64,000 nucleotides of DNA from Kaistella chaponensis (GCF_900156725.1 NZ_FTOI01000001.1:310001-374000), one strand, 5' to 3'; counted from the stretch's first letter, positions 25,794 through 34,690 are shown. Notes: generated from the letters alone by a model not told the origin. Numbers and translations: made by a program.

Positions 25794-27065
25794 TTATTCT
25801 GTTCTTAAAGCTTCGATTGGTCGAATACTGACGGCTCTTTGGGCGGGAATCATTCCTATTAAAAGTCCCAAGAAAACCATCACGCCCATCGCAGCAAATA
25901 CTTCGCCGTAATCGACGGTCGGGTTATAAAATGGAAAATCGTCTTGACCTTCCGTTAAGGCATTCAAGATCATCAGCAGAAAAATCCCAAAAATAAATCC
26001 CAAAAGTCCTGAGGTGATCGTGATGACGACACTTTCCAATAAAATCTGATTCCGCACTTCTGCAGGTTTTGCGCCTAAAGCACGCCGAATTCCGATTTCG
26101 TTCGTCCGTTCTTTTACAGTGATCAGTAGAATATTTGAAATTGCGATAACGCCCGCTAAAATCGTCAATGTTCCTACAACGATGGTTAATAGTTGCATTC
26201 CGGTTAAAAATCCCGTGAGTTTCCCGAAAAGTTTTCCCAAGTTGAAACTTCCGAAAGCATTGGTATCATCTGGTGATACATTATATTTGGCTTTAAGTTC
26301 TGTCTTTATTGTGTTTTCCAGGACATTTAAATCGGTGTCATTTTTTCCGACAATCGCAAAAAAACCAACCTTATCGCCATCATTGTACATTTTGGTAAAC
26401 GTACTGAACGGAATGTAAGCGGAGTTATCGCTTCCCATATTTCCACCTTGTTTCTGCACGCGAAAAACACCGATAACATTGAAAAATAAACCTTTCACCG
26501 TTACCGTTTTTCCCAAAGGATTTTCATTCTTTTTCGCATCGAAGAAATTCTTGTAAATTTCTTCACCAATCACGATCACATTTTTGTTTCCGCTGATGTC
26601 TGCATCATTAATATACCTTCCGAAAATTAATTTTTTTTCTGAAATTTTATTTCCTACAGGGTAATCTCCATTTAAAGTATACGATTCTTTTTTGGCGTCT
26701 TTTGAAAACATTTCTCCTGGACTTCCGAAATTTCCGCGGGTAGATTGCGGAGAGATGTAGTCTATTTCAGGGATTTTTTTCTCCAAAACCTGAATGTCTG
26801 GTAAATGTAAATCCATCTTTCTTCCTTTCGGAAAACCGTCGTAAGGAATGGTGGTGTTTTGTGCCCAAAGAAAAATTGAATTCGTGGCAAAACCTGCAAA
26901 TGCTTTATCGAAACCATTTTCCATTCCTTTTGCTGCACCCAAAAGTGCTACAAATAGAAACATACCCCATCCAACACCAATCATGGTGAGAAAAGTTCGA
27001 AGTTTATTATTCTGTAGGGAATGATAAATTTCTTGCCAAGTATCGATTTTAAAAATAATGTTCAT
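25794..27065 (-). CDS. MacB-type ABC transporter permease, copy 2
   Basis: 423 residues: an N-terminal helix (about 20-45), a large periplasmic MacB_PCD domain (about 50-280) and three C-terminal FtsX-type helices (about 290-410) ending with PAQRAVSIRPIEALRTE. It forms the membrane channel or mechanotransmission half of an exporter with the neighbouring permease and ATPase. The catalytic ABC domain is on a separate gene, unlike E. coli MacB. Confidence 0.9.
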   Translation of the reverse strand: MNIIFKIDTWQEIYHSLQNNKLRTFLTMIGVGWGMFLFVALLGAAKGMENGFDKAFAGFATNSIFLWAQNTTIPYDGFPKGRKMDLHLPDIQVLEKKIPEIDYISPQSTRGNFGSPGEMFSKDAKKESYTLNGDYPVGNKISEKKLIFGRYINDADISGNKNVIVIGEEIYKNFFDAKKNENPLGKTVTVKGLFFNVIGVFRVQKQGGNMGSDNSAYIPFSTFTKMYNDGDKVGFFAIVGKNDTDLNVLENTIKTELKAKYNVSPDDTNAFGSFNLGKLFGKLTGFLTGMQLLTIVVGTLTILAGVIAISNILLITVKERTNEIGIRRALGAKPAEVRNQILLESVVITITSGLLGFIFGIFLLMILNALTEGQDDFPFYNPTVDYGEVFAAMGVMVFLGLLIGMIPAQRAVSIRPIEALRTE

Positions 27066-27155
27066 ATTTATTTTTTTAGAGAAAAGAAAGAAGAAAAAAG
27101 AAGTAAAGTTTCATGGTAAATCATGTGTCTTAAATCTCATCGTTTCACCTTTTAA

Positions 27156-28385
27156 CTAGTCGCTTCTCAAGGCTTCAATCGGTTTTATTTTACTTGCTCT
27201 GTAAGCGGGAACAAAACCAGAAATTAATCCTGCAATGACCAAACATACAAAAGCGACCGCAATTAAACCCCATCCGACGGAAGGTGCCATGATAAAATAT
27301 TTTTCTAGCCGATCTCCTATTAAAGTTAAAGTTAAAACGCCCAATGCAACACCTATAATTCCGGAGATAACGGTGATTACCACACTTTCCTGAATAATTA
27401 AGGCCACAATTGCGTTGGGTTTTGCACCAATCGCTTTTCTGACCCCGATTTCTCTGGTACGTTCTTTAACAATATAGACCATGATATTGCTGATTCCTAT
27501 AATTCCCGCAAGTAAAGTACCGAGACCAATGAAACCAACGATTAAGGTAATAATGAGCAAAAACTGAAAGGTTTTTTCCATGTTTTTAGCGTTATTATTA
27601 ACCCGAACTGCATTTTCATCATCAGGAGAAACCTGAAGGTTTTTTTTGAGACTTTTTTCTAAGTTATCACTGTATGTAATTGCTTCTGCGGGTGACAAAT
27701 TTTGATTATAAGTAACAAAAATAGTCGAGAGTGTATCCGAACTTTTTTTTAATTGCTGCAAAGTAGAAATTGGCACGCTGATCATTCTTTCATCTTGATC
27801 TCCGCCATCATCAGAAAAAACACCGATCACTTTAAACACCGTTCCATTAAGGTCTATGTCTTTTCCCACCGCATTTCCGTTTTTGATGAGATCGCGCTGA
27901 ACCATTCTTCCAATTACGGCAACATTTTGTTTTTTTTCAATGTCTGCGTTGTTGATATATCGTCCTTCTAATATGGTTCTGTTTTCAATGTACGTTTCTT
28001 CGGGATCGGTACCATTTACCTGATAAGCTCCACTCTCTTTGCCATATTTCACAAGCATATTCGAAGTATATCTCGCGGAAGTGTATTCTATTTTTTCAGG
28101 ATCCTCATTGATAATATGATCCAAATCTTTATTTTGCAAAGTCACTTTTCGATCCGATTGTAAACCTTCAAACGCGATGGTAGTTTTCCCCGTGGAAATA
28201 GAAATCAAATTCGAAGCGTCTCTTGCAAAGCCTTCTGTAAAAGCGTTTTTTAAACCATTTCCGAATCCGAATAATACAATGAAAATATACAGACCTAAAG
28301 CCACTGTGAAACCAGAAAGTACCGTTCGCAATATATTACTGCGAATGGACTCAAAAATTTCTCTCCAACGATCAAGATCAAACAT
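27156..28385 (-). CDS. MacB-type ABC transporter permease, copy 1
   Basis: 409 residues with the same layout as its neighbour: a first helix at about 20-42, a periplasmic domain to about 275, three FtsX helices and the ending PAYRASKIKPIEALRSD. The two permeases share the plan but differ in most residues, so they are old paralogues and probably pair as a heterodimer. They are 90 bp apart. Confidence 0.9.
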   Translation of the reverse strand: MFDLDRWREIFESIRSNILRTVLSGFTVALGLYIFIVLFGFGNGLKNAFTEGFARDASNLISISTGKTTIAFEGLQSDRKVTLQNKDLDHIINEDPEKIEYTSARYTSNMLVKYGKESGAYQVNGTDPEETYIENRTILEGRYINNADIEKKQNVAVIGRMVQRDLIKNGNAVGKDIDLNGTVFKVIGVFSDDGGDQDERMISVPISTLQQLKKSSDTLSTIFVTYNQNLSPAEAITYSDNLEKSLKKNLQVSPDDENAVRVNNNAKNMEKTFQFLLIITLIVGFIGLGTLLAGIIGISNIMVYIVKERTREIGVRKAIGAKPNAIVALIIQESVVITVISGIIGVALGVLTLTLIGDRLEKYFIMAPSVGWGLIAVAFVCLVIAGLISGFVPAYRASKIKPIEALRSD

Positions 28386-28424
28386 ATTTTTCTAGTTGAT
28401 TGTTATTTTCTATTAATTGATGGT

Positions 28425-29117
28425 TTATGCCAAAACTCTTTGTGTAATAAAGGTATCACTTTCGATAATCCCATCTCTTAAAACGACGTTTCTTTTGGTT
28501 TCTGCAGCCACGTCTGGTTCGTGTGTTACGACGATAATTGTTTTTCCGTTATTGTTGATTTCTTGCAACAATTTCATAATATCGTAAGTGGTTTTAGAAT
28601 CTAAAGCTCCGGTTGGTTCATCAGCAAGAATTACTTTGGGATCAGTAATTAGAGCTCTTGCAATCGCAACTCTTTGTTTTTGTCCACCCGAAAGTTCATT
28701 CGGCATGTGTGTTGCCCAATCTGCAAGTCCCACTTTTTCTAAATAATCCATGGCTCTTTTATTTCGTTCTTTTCTGGGAACGTCTTGGTAATAGAGTGGA
28801 AGTGCTACATTTTCTAAGGCATTTTTATACCCAATCAAATTGAAGGACTGGAAAATAAATCCTAAAAATTTACTGCGGTATTCGGCGGCTCTAATCTCCG
28901 ATAGATGTTCGATCGCGATTCCATCGAGTTCATATATTCCAGAATCTTTTTCATCTAAAATCCCAATGATATTAAGGAGTGTAGATTTTCCGGAACCTGA
29001 ACTTCCCATAATCGAAACAAATTCTCCTTCACCGATGTTAAGGTTTATTCCCTTCAGAACGTGAAGCTTGCTTTTTCCGGTATCGTATGATTTATGTAAG
29101 TCTTTAATTACTAACAT
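28425..29117 (-). CDS. ABC transporter ATP-binding protein (LolD/MacB type)
   Basis: 230 residues: Walker [16 protein letters not shown], signature [15 protein letters not shown], Walker [13 protein letters not shown] and switch VVTHEPDV. This is the nucleotide-binding subunit that energises the two permeases, on the cytosolic face. It is first in the operon ATPase-permease-permease-adaptor. The cargo is unknown; related systems move antimicrobials, lipoproteins or signalling peptides. Confidence 0.92.
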   Translation of the reverse strand: MLVIKDLHKSYDTGKSKLHVLKGINLNIGEGEFVSIMGSSGSGKSTLLNIIGILDEKDSGIYELDGIAIEHLSEIRAAEYRSKFLGFIFQSFNLIGYKNALENVALPLYYQDVPRKERNKRAMDYLEKVGLADWATHMPNELSGGQKQRVAIARALITDPKVILADEPTGALDSKTTYDIMKLLQEINNNGKTIIVVTHEPDVAAETKRNVVLRDGIIESDTFITQRVLA

Positions 29118-29540
29118 GAAGTGTTGAGATTGATTTAAAATATAAGTATCAAAAGGAAGTGGTTTGTTACAAAGATCTTTTTTCTTTTTCGAAAATGTCT
29201 TTGTTTAGTTGTACTTCTCCACATATGCGGTGTTTCTTATCAGTTGTTTAATAACGACCTGCTTTAACCTGACTGTTTGTTGCGGAATAGTCTGCAAAAG
29301 CACTAACAGAGCAAGGTCTGTGTCTTTGTGGAAAACTTTTAGACTTAAAAGTCAGTCTTTTACTATTAAGACCTTTCATTGTATCCTTCAATTTTCTATT
29401 TTTGTGACTCACGCTTCTAGAATTTTTTGTAATTATATTTAAATAATTATATTATTCAATCACCATAAAATCAGTCATTTAGGTGAAAAAATATTTTTTT
29501 TAACTCAATGCTTGAAATAAGTAAACAAACTAAATAACCC
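29118..29540. other. Divergent intergenic region of about 420 bp between the efflux operon and nrdB
   Basis: No gene is supported; one open frame of 77 codons looks like chance. It must hold the promoters of both units and contains a nested inverted repeat (29313-29375). No NrdR-type palindrome was recognised. Confidence 0.5.
29313..29375. other. Nested inverted repeat (possible structured RNA or regulatory element)
   Basis: Outer arms AAGGTCT (29313-29319) and AGACCTT (29369-29375) enclose an inner perfect hairpin, ACTTTTA-GACT-TAAAAGT (29335-29352), with nearly symmetric 15- and 16-nt internal segments. It lies in the shared upstream region of the efflux operon and nrdB. Function unknown. 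Confidence 0.4.
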
Positions 29541-30515
29541 ATGGGAATTTTTGACAAAAGAGTAAGCTATAAACCATTTGAATATCCAGAAATTCTACAA
29601 TTCGTAGAAGCCATCAACAAATCATTTTGGGTGCATTCGGAAGTTGATTTTACTGCAGATGTACAAGATTTTCAATCTCAGTTGGAGCCACACGAAAAAA
29701 ATGCCATCAAAAACGCTCTTTTAGCCATTGCTCAAATCGAAGTTTCTGTAAAAACTTTTTGGGGGAATCTCTACAATCACATGCCAAAACCGGAATTGAA
29801 TGGTTTAGGCTCTACTTTCGCGGAATGTGAATTTCGTCATTCGGAAGCGTATTCCAGATTATTGGAAGTTTTGGGTTACAATGATTCCTTTAATCAAGTC
29901 GTAGAAATTCCGGCGATTAAAAAAAGAATTGATTTCTTATCCAATGTATTGAAACACGCCAATTCTTCTACTCCGAAAGAATATGTTTCTTCGCTTTTAT
30001 TGTTCAGTATTTTGATAGAAAACGTGTCTTTGTTTTCACAATTTGCGATTATTTTATCGTTTACACGATTCAAAGGGTACATGAAAAATGTGTCCAATAT
30101 TATTGCATGGACTTCCGTAGATGAGCAGATTCACGCCAATGCAGGAATGTATTTGATCAATAAAATCCGCGAAGAGCAACCCGAATTATTAACCGATTCT
30201 GACATTGAAGATATTTACACTTTGGTGGATCATTCTATCGAACTGGAAAAAGAAATTCTAGACTGGATTTTCGAAATGGGAGAAATCGACAATATCGGAA
30301 AAGATGATTTATTGAACTTCATGAATTACCGTGTTGATGATAGTTTGAAGAAAATCGGCATGAAAACGCGTTACAATATTTCCCCGGAACAGTATCGACC
30401 AATGGTTTGGTTTGAAGAAGAAGTTTTTGCCAATTCCATGGATGATTTCTTTGCAAAAAGACCCGTAGATTATACGAAACACGATAAGAGTATTACGGAG
30501 AACGATTTGTTTTAA
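29541..30515 (+). CDS. nrdB: Ribonucleotide reductase class I, small subunit
   Basis: 324 residues. Metal ligands fit the family: Glu67 (in place of the usual Asp), Glu97 and His100 in ECEFRH, Glu160, Glu195 and His198 in DEQIHA. Tyr104, four residues after His100, matches the radical tyrosine of E. coli R2. It makes the radical used by the large subunit to reduce ribonucleotides. There is no N-terminal ATP-cone, which some flavobacterial R2 proteins have. nrdA follows after a 480-bp repeat-filled gap. The 3' end of the gene is duplicated just downstream. Confidence 0.93.
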   Translation: MGIFDKRVSYKPFEYPEILQFVEAINKSFWVHSEVDFTADVQDFQSQLEPHEKNAIKNALLAIAQIEVSVKTFWGNLYNHMPKPELNGLGSTFAECEFRHSEAYSRLLEVLGYNDSFNQVVEIPAIKKRIDFLSNVLKHANSSTPKEYVSSLLLFSILIENVSLFSQFAIILSFTRFKGYMKNVSNIIAWTSVDEQIHANAGMYLINKIREEQPELLTDSDIEDIYTLVDHSIELEKEILDWIFEMGEIDNIGKDDLLNFMNYRVDDSLKKIGMKTRYNISPEQYRPMVWFEEEVFANSMDDFFAKRPVDYTKHDKSITENDLF

Positions 30516-30601
30516 TGAAGAGTCAAGATTCGAGAAACAAGAATCAAGATTTTGAACGATTTGTTCTAATGAAGAGTCAAGAACCAAGAATCAAGATTTT
30601 G
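30501..30601. repeat. Imperfect tandem duplication covering the nrdB 3' end
   Basis: Copy 1 (30501-30554) begins inside the last codons of nrdB (AACGATTTGTTTTAATGAAG). Copy 2 (30555-30601) repeats it with small changes and loss of about seven bases. Both end in AAGAATCAAGATTTTG. Confidence 0.8.
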
Positions 30602-30610
30602 AAAAGTCGA

Positions 30611-30712
30611 ATTTTCGGCGAAGCCACGAAGTGGCGAAATCAATAGCATCGGGTAAAGCCCGATGACAATTATGAAAATGCGATCGAAAGAAGCGCCGAA
30701 GGTGCGAAATCA
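30611..30712. repeat. Two copies of the two-hairpin dispersed repeat
   Basis: The first copy has hairpin 1 GCCACGAAGTGGC (30623-30635), the spacer GAAATCAATAG and hairpin 2 CATCGGGTAAAGCCCGATG (30647-30665). The second, partial copy has hairpin 1 GCGCCGAAGGTGC (30693-30705, one G-U pair) followed by GAAATCAT. Stem bases differ from the 2.1-2.3 kb copies, but pairing is kept, and the GAA loop and AATCA spacer are constant. Confidence 0.75.
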
Positions 30713-30772
30713 TTTTAGACGGATTGTTTCGTTCCTCGCAATGACGAACCTTCGAAAGACAAACGGAAAGAA

Positions 30773-30893
30773 CTTTTAGCCCCGATTGCAATGGAAATCC
30801 CGCAGTGACGACGAAAGGAGGAGCGAGGAATTGTAATGGAAAGCGGGACGGGATTTTCTAAGAAGCGAAAATCTTTATGCTCCTAAAAAAAAG
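30773..30893 (+). repeat. Dispersed three-block element, copy A
   Basis: Block 1 TTTTAGCCCCGATTGCAA, a variable middle, block 2 GGAAAGCGGGA (about 30838-30848) and block 3 ATGCTCCTAAAAAAAA near the end. The same ordered blocks occur at 35626-35739 (inverted) and 49983-50100. This copy lacks the T-rich/A-rich hairpin in the middle and has a different filler. It lies between nrdB and nrdA. Confidence 0.7.
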
Positions 30894-30995
30894 TAAGAAT
30901 CGTGATGAAAGTGGGCAAATTGCGATTTGTCCCTACGAAAAAAAATATAAAAATAATAAGACGGGATTGCTTCGCAAATCTCGCACTGACAAATT

Positions 30996-32651
30996 ATGGA
31001 AGAACAATCGAAAATCTGGTGGCTGAACGAAGAATCGGAGCAAATGCTCAACCGCGGATATTTGTTGAAAGGAGAAACCGTAGATGGCGCAATCCTGAGA
31101 ATTACCTCGGCTGCGGCGAAAAGATTATATAAACCTGAATTGCAACCGGCTTTTGAAGAGATGATTCGCAAAGGTTGGATCAGTTTTTCTTCTCCAGTTT
31201 GGGCAAATATGGGAACGGAAAGAGGTTTGCCGATTTCTTGTTTCAATGTTCATGTTCCAGATAACATCGAAGGAATTACCCACAAATTGGGTGAAGTGAT
31301 CATGCAAACGAAAATTGGTGGCGGAACTTCAGGGTATTTTGGTGAACTCAGAAATCGCGGAACTGCTGTAACCGACAACGGAAAATCGTCGGGTGCGGTT
31401 TCTTTTATGAAACTCTATGATACTGCGATGGATGTGGTTTCGCAAGGCGGCGTTCGTCGTGGAGCTTTTGCGGCGTATCTGGATGTGGATCACGGTGATA
31501 TTGAAGAATTTTTATCGATTAAAGATATTGGAAGTCCGATCCAGAACTTGTTTACCGGAATTTGCGTTCCAGATTACTGGATGCAGGATATGATTGATGG
31601 TGATATGGACAAGCGGAAAATTTGGGCGAGAGTTTTAGAAAGTCGTCAACAGAAAGGTTTGCCGTATATTTTATTCACCGATAATGTGAACAGAAATAAG
31701 CCACAAGTTTACAAAGATCTTGGAATGCCGATTAATGCAAGTAATTTGTGTTCAGAAATTATGTTGCCATCGAGTGCAGATGAATCTTTCATTTGCTGTT
31801 TGTCTTCTATGAATTTAGAACTTTATGATGAGTGGAAAGATACCGATGCCGTGAAATTAGCCATCTATTTCTTAGATGCAGTTTTATCTGAATTTATCGA
31901 AAAAACTGAAGGAAATTATTATTTGACCGGCGCTAGAACTTTTGCAATGCGTCACAGAGCTTTAGGTTTGGGCGTTTTGGGTTATCATTCTTATTTGCAG
32001 AAAAATATGATTCCGTTTGAAAGTTTTGAAGCAACGCAATTCAATGCAAGAGCTTTCCGACAGATTAAGGAACAATCCATTGTTGCTTCTCAAGAATTGG
32101 CGAATATTTACGGTGAACCAGAAATTTTGAAAGGATATGGAATGCGCAACACGACTACAATGGCGATTGCTCCAACTACATCTAGTTCTGCGATTTTGGG
32201 GCAAACTTCTCCAGGAATTGAACCTTTTGCGTCGAATTATTACAAAGCAGGTTTGGCGAAAGGAAACTTTATGCGCAAAAATAAATACCTCGCAACATTG
32301 CTTCAGGAAAAAGGGTTGGATAACGAAGATACTTGGAGAACAATTATGTTGAACCACGGTTCTGTTCAAAATATTAAAGAACTGAGTGATGAGGAAAAAG
32401 CAGTTTTCAAAACCTTCCGGGAGATTTCTCCGATGGAAATTATTTCTCAGGCTGCACAAAGACAACAATATATCGATCAGGCGCAAAGTTTGAATTTACA
32501 AATTCCATCGACGATGCCGGTGAAAGACGTGAATTATCTTTACATCGAAGCATGGAAAAAAGGCGTGAAAACTTTGTATTATCAAAGAAGTTCGTCGGTT
32601 TCTAAAGAAATGATGGTGAATTTTGTGAGTTGTTCGAGTTGTGAAGCTTAA
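30996..32651 (+). CDS. nrdA: Ribonucleotide reductase class I, large subunit
   Basis: 551 residues, much shorter than the E. coli enzyme (about 761), because the N-terminal ATP-cone is absent. Catalytic residues are present: Cys82 in ISCFNV and Cys267 in FICCLSS (redox pair), Cys252 in SNLCSEI (thiyl radical) with Asn250 and Glu254, the double Tyr in TLYYQRSS for radical transfer, and a C-terminal Cys546/Cys549 pair for re-reduction. It converts ribonucleotides to deoxyribonucleotides together with NrdB. Without an ATP-cone here or in NrdB, overall activity is probably not switched off by dATP through that domain. Confidence 0.93.
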   Translation: MEEQSKIWWLNEESEQMLNRGYLLKGETVDGAILRITSAAAKRLYKPELQPAFEEMIRKGWISFSSPVWANMGTERGLPISCFNVHVPDNIEGITHKLGEVIMQTKIGGGTSGYFGELRNRGTAVTDNGKSSGAVSFMKLYDTAMDVVSQGGVRRGAFAAYLDVDHGDIEEFLSIKDIGSPIQNLFTGICVPDYWMQDMIDGDMDKRKIWARVLESRQQKGLPYILFTDNVNRNKPQVYKDLGMPINASNLCSEIMLPSSADESFICCLSSMNLELYDEWKDTDAVKLAIYFLDAVLSEFIEKTEGNYYLTGARTFAMRHRALGLGVLGYHSYLQKNMIPFESFEATQFNARAFRQIKEQSIVASQELANIYGEPEILKGYGMRNTTTMAIAPTTSSSAILGQTSPGIEPFASNYYKAGLAKGNFMRKNKYLATLLQEKGLDNEDTWRTIMLNHGSVQNIKELSDEEKAVFKTFREISPMEIISQAAQRQQYIDQAQSLNLQIPSTMPVKDVNYLYIEAWKKGVKTLYYQRSSSVSKEMMVNFVSCSSCEA

Positions 32652-32678
32652 AAACAAAGAATAATCCAATTAATAAAG

Positions 32679-32712
32679 AAACCGCAGAAAAATTTTCTGC
32701 GGTTTTTTTTTA
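32679..32712 (+). terminator. Terminator after nrdA
   Basis: AAACCGCAGAAAA pairs with TTTTCTGCGGTTT over 13 bp and runs into a T-tract. Confidence 0.85.
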
Positions 32713-32745
32713 AGAAGAAAAGTTCGTGAATTTGTGGCACGAATT

Positions 32746-33042
32746 TTACGCTAAAAATTCAATCTCTTTATCTTTCAACTTGTTGTTATCAACCAGTTTC
32801 AGCATGGTTTTCAACATTTTCTTGCGAAATTTCGAAATTCTTCGGATATTTTTATCTTCACTGTAATCGAAAATGTTATCTTCAAAAGAGAACGTGTCGC
32901 CTTTTTTAAAAGTAATATTGTTTTCCTTCAACTCCTTTAATAACATTAAATTCGTCATCGTTTCCAACAACGTATTTTCAGCAATAGCAAGCTCTTTCAA
33001 CGATTTCAGGATCTGCTTTTTATATTTTTTCTTTGGATTCAT
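32746..33042 (-). CDS. Small basic protein of unknown function
   Basis: 98 residues from the ATG at 33042; the frame extends to 33111, but the added residues look non-coding. Lys/Leu/Asn-rich and helical, with MNPKKKYKKQILKSLKELAIAENTLLE at the start and RKKMLKTMLKLVDNNKLKDKE near the end. There is no signal peptide. No family is recognised; it lies alone between nrdA and a divergent sigma factor gene. Confidence 0.55.
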   Translation of the reverse strand: MNPKKKYKKQILKSLKELAIAENTLLETMTNLMLLKELKENNITFKKGDTFSFEDNIFDYSEDKNIRRISKFRKKMLKTMLKLVDNNKLKDKEIEFLA

Positions 33043-33155
33043 TTTATAAATTTTTAATACTATGCAATAGTAAGGAATTTTAATTGGTTTTAAAAAAAAT
33101 AACAGCGCCATTTTATCATACTGTGCTCTTTTTAATGTTCATTTTTAAATTTGAT

Positions 33156-33163
33156 TATCTTTG
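33156..33163 (+). promoter_or_regulatory. -7 box (TATCTTTG) of the orphan sigma factor gene
   Basis: It lies 8 nt before the ATG at 33172 and shows that the upstream in-frame start at 33151 is not used. Confidence 0.55.
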
Positions 33164-33171
33164 TTTTCACA

Positions 33172-33729
33172 ATGAAAAATACAGATCTCATCACGCTTAT
33201 TTCTCTCGCTAAAAATAAGAATCAAAAAGCGCAAACGCAACTCATCAATCTTTTTTGGGTAGATGTTTTCAGTTTTGTGATGAAAAAAGTGCAGAATGAG
33301 AATGTTGCAGATGAAATTACGGTTTCTGTATTTTCGAAAGTTTTGGCAAAACTCGATCTGTACGATCCTAATTTTCAATTTAAAACCTGGATTCTCACCA
33401 TTGCGCAAAATTCTGTCATCGATTATTGGCGAAAAAAATCTCGTGAAAACGAAGATTCCACCGACAATTTTGATGATTTCAAAAACCATTTCGCTTTATC
33501 ACCAGAAGAACTTTTAATTTCCGCTGAAGATCAAAAGAAAATTGTAACAATCATCGAAAGTTTAGATTCCAAATACCAAGATATCATTCGACTGCGGTTT
33601 TTTGAGGAAAAAAGCATCAAAGAAATTGCCGAAGAATTGAATATTACCGTCGCCAATACCAAAGTGAGAATCATGCGTGCGAAAAAAGTACTTTCGGAAT
33701 TATTGAAAACAAATGAGTTTGATGATTGA
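33172..33729 (+). CDS. ECF-type RNA polymerase sigma factor, no adjacent anti-sigma gene
   Basis: About 185 residues. Region 2 (LINLFWVDVFSFVMKKVQNENVADEITVSVFSKVLAKLD, FKTWILTIAQNSVIDYWRKK) and region 4 (LDSKYQDIIRLRFFEEKSIKEIAEELNITVANTKVRIMRAKKVL) are complete. It redirects RNA polymerase to a specific promoter set. No anti-sigma gene adjoins, since lipA follows 45 bp later with its own -7 box. Regulation is therefore unclear. Confidence 0.88.
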   Translation: MKNTDLITLISLAKNKNQKAQTQLINLFWVDVFSFVMKKVQNENVADEITVSVFSKVLAKLDLYDPNFQFKTWILTIAQNSVIDYWRKKSRENEDSTDNFDDFKNHFALSPEELLISAEDQKKIVTIIESLDSKYQDIIRLRFFEEKSIKEIAEELNITVANTKVRIMRAKKVLSELLKTNEFDD

Positions 33730-33750
33730 TGAAACCAATTCCAAATTCCC

Positions 33751-33758
33751 TAAATTTG
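33751..33758 (+). promoter_or_regulatory. -7 box (TAAATTTG) of lipA
   Basis: A TAnnTTTG match 16 nt before the lipA ATG at 33775. Confidence 0.45.
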
Positions 33759-33774
33759 TAGCTTATTATTAAAG

Positions 33775-34641
33775 ATGAACGAAACGCTTCTCGAAACTCC
33801 TCTTCAAAAACCAAAATGGATTCGTGTAAAACTTCCAACAGGAAAAAACTATCGCGAACTTCGAAACTTGGTGGATAAATATAAACTCAACACCATTTGC
33901 CAAAGCGGAAGTTGTCCGAATATGGGCGAATGTTGGGGTGAAGGAACAGCAACTTTTATGATCCTCGGAAATATCTGCACCAGAAGTTGCGGCTTTTGTG
34001 GGGTAAAAACCGGTAAACCTTTAGATGTAAATTGGGATGAACCAGAAAAGGTGGCGCGTTCTATCAAATTAATGAAAATCAAACACGCGGTTCTCACTTC
34101 TGTTGATCGCGATGATTTGAAAGATATGGGTTCTATTTTATGGACCGAAACCGTAAACGCAGTTCGCAGAATTTCTCCCGGAACAACCATGGAAACTCTG
34201 ATTCCAGATTTTCAGGGAATTACAAAACATATCGATCGAATTATTTCAGTTGCGCCCGAAGTTATTTCTCACAACATGGAAACCGTAAAACGTTTAACCA
34301 GAGAAGTTCGTATTCAGGCGAAATACGAAAGAAGTCTTGAAGTTTTGCGCTACATGAAAGAAGCCGGACAAAATCGCACAAAAACCGGATTAATGCTCGG
34401 TTTGGGCGAAGAAAAATCAGAAGTGATGCAAACGATTGAAGATATTCGAAATGCAAATGTCGATGTGATTACAATCGGACAATATTTACAGCCGACCAAA
34501 AAACATTTGCCAGTAAAACGTTTCGTTGACTTAGAAGAATTTGAGGAATACCGCTTATTCGCAAAAGAATTAGGTTTCCGACATGTTGAAAGTTCGCCTC
34601 TGGTAAGAAGTTCTTATCACGCCGAAAAACATATTCACTAA
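33775..34641 (+). CDS. lipA: Lipoyl synthase
   Basis: 288 residues. Both iron-sulfur clusters are intact: the auxiliary cluster cysteines Cys42, Cys47 and Cys53 (ICQSGSCPNMGECW) and the radical-SAM CxxxCxxC at Cys68, Cys72 and Cys75 (CTRSCGFC). The RSSYHAE ending holds the conserved C-terminal serine. It inserts two sulfurs into octanoyl groups on lipoyl domains of 2-oxoacid dehydrogenases. lipB is not adjacent. Confidence 0.96.
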   Translation: MNETLLETPLQKPKWIRVKLPTGKNYRELRNLVDKYKLNTICQSGSCPNMGECWGEGTATFMILGNICTRSCGFCGVKTGKPLDVNWDEPEKVARSIKLMKIKHAVLTSVDRDDLKDMGSILWTETVNAVRRISPGTTMETLIPDFQGITKHIDRIISVAPEVISHNMETVKRLTREVRIQAKYERSLEVLRYMKEAGQNRTKTGLMLGLGEEKSEVMQTIEDIRNANVDVITIGQYLQPTKKHLPVKRFVDLEEFEEYRLFAKELGFRHVESSPLVRSSYHAEKHIH

Positions 34642-34661
34642 AATTTCACCAAAACTCATAA

Positions 34662-34690
34662 AAAAATCCCTTATCAAAAGGGATTTTTAT
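34662..34690. terminator. Bidirectional terminator between lipA and dps
   Basis: A perfect 11-bp stem, AAAAATCCCTT pairing with AAGGGATTTTT around ATCAA, lying between convergent genes. Confidence 0.85.

Noticed and set aside
29209..29442. 77-codon frame in the efflux-nrdB intergenic region
   Set aside because: It overlaps the nested inverted repeat and has no coding signature.
30902..31246. Short frames over the three-block element and the nrdA start on either strand
   Set aside because: Repeat-derived or antisense to nrdA.
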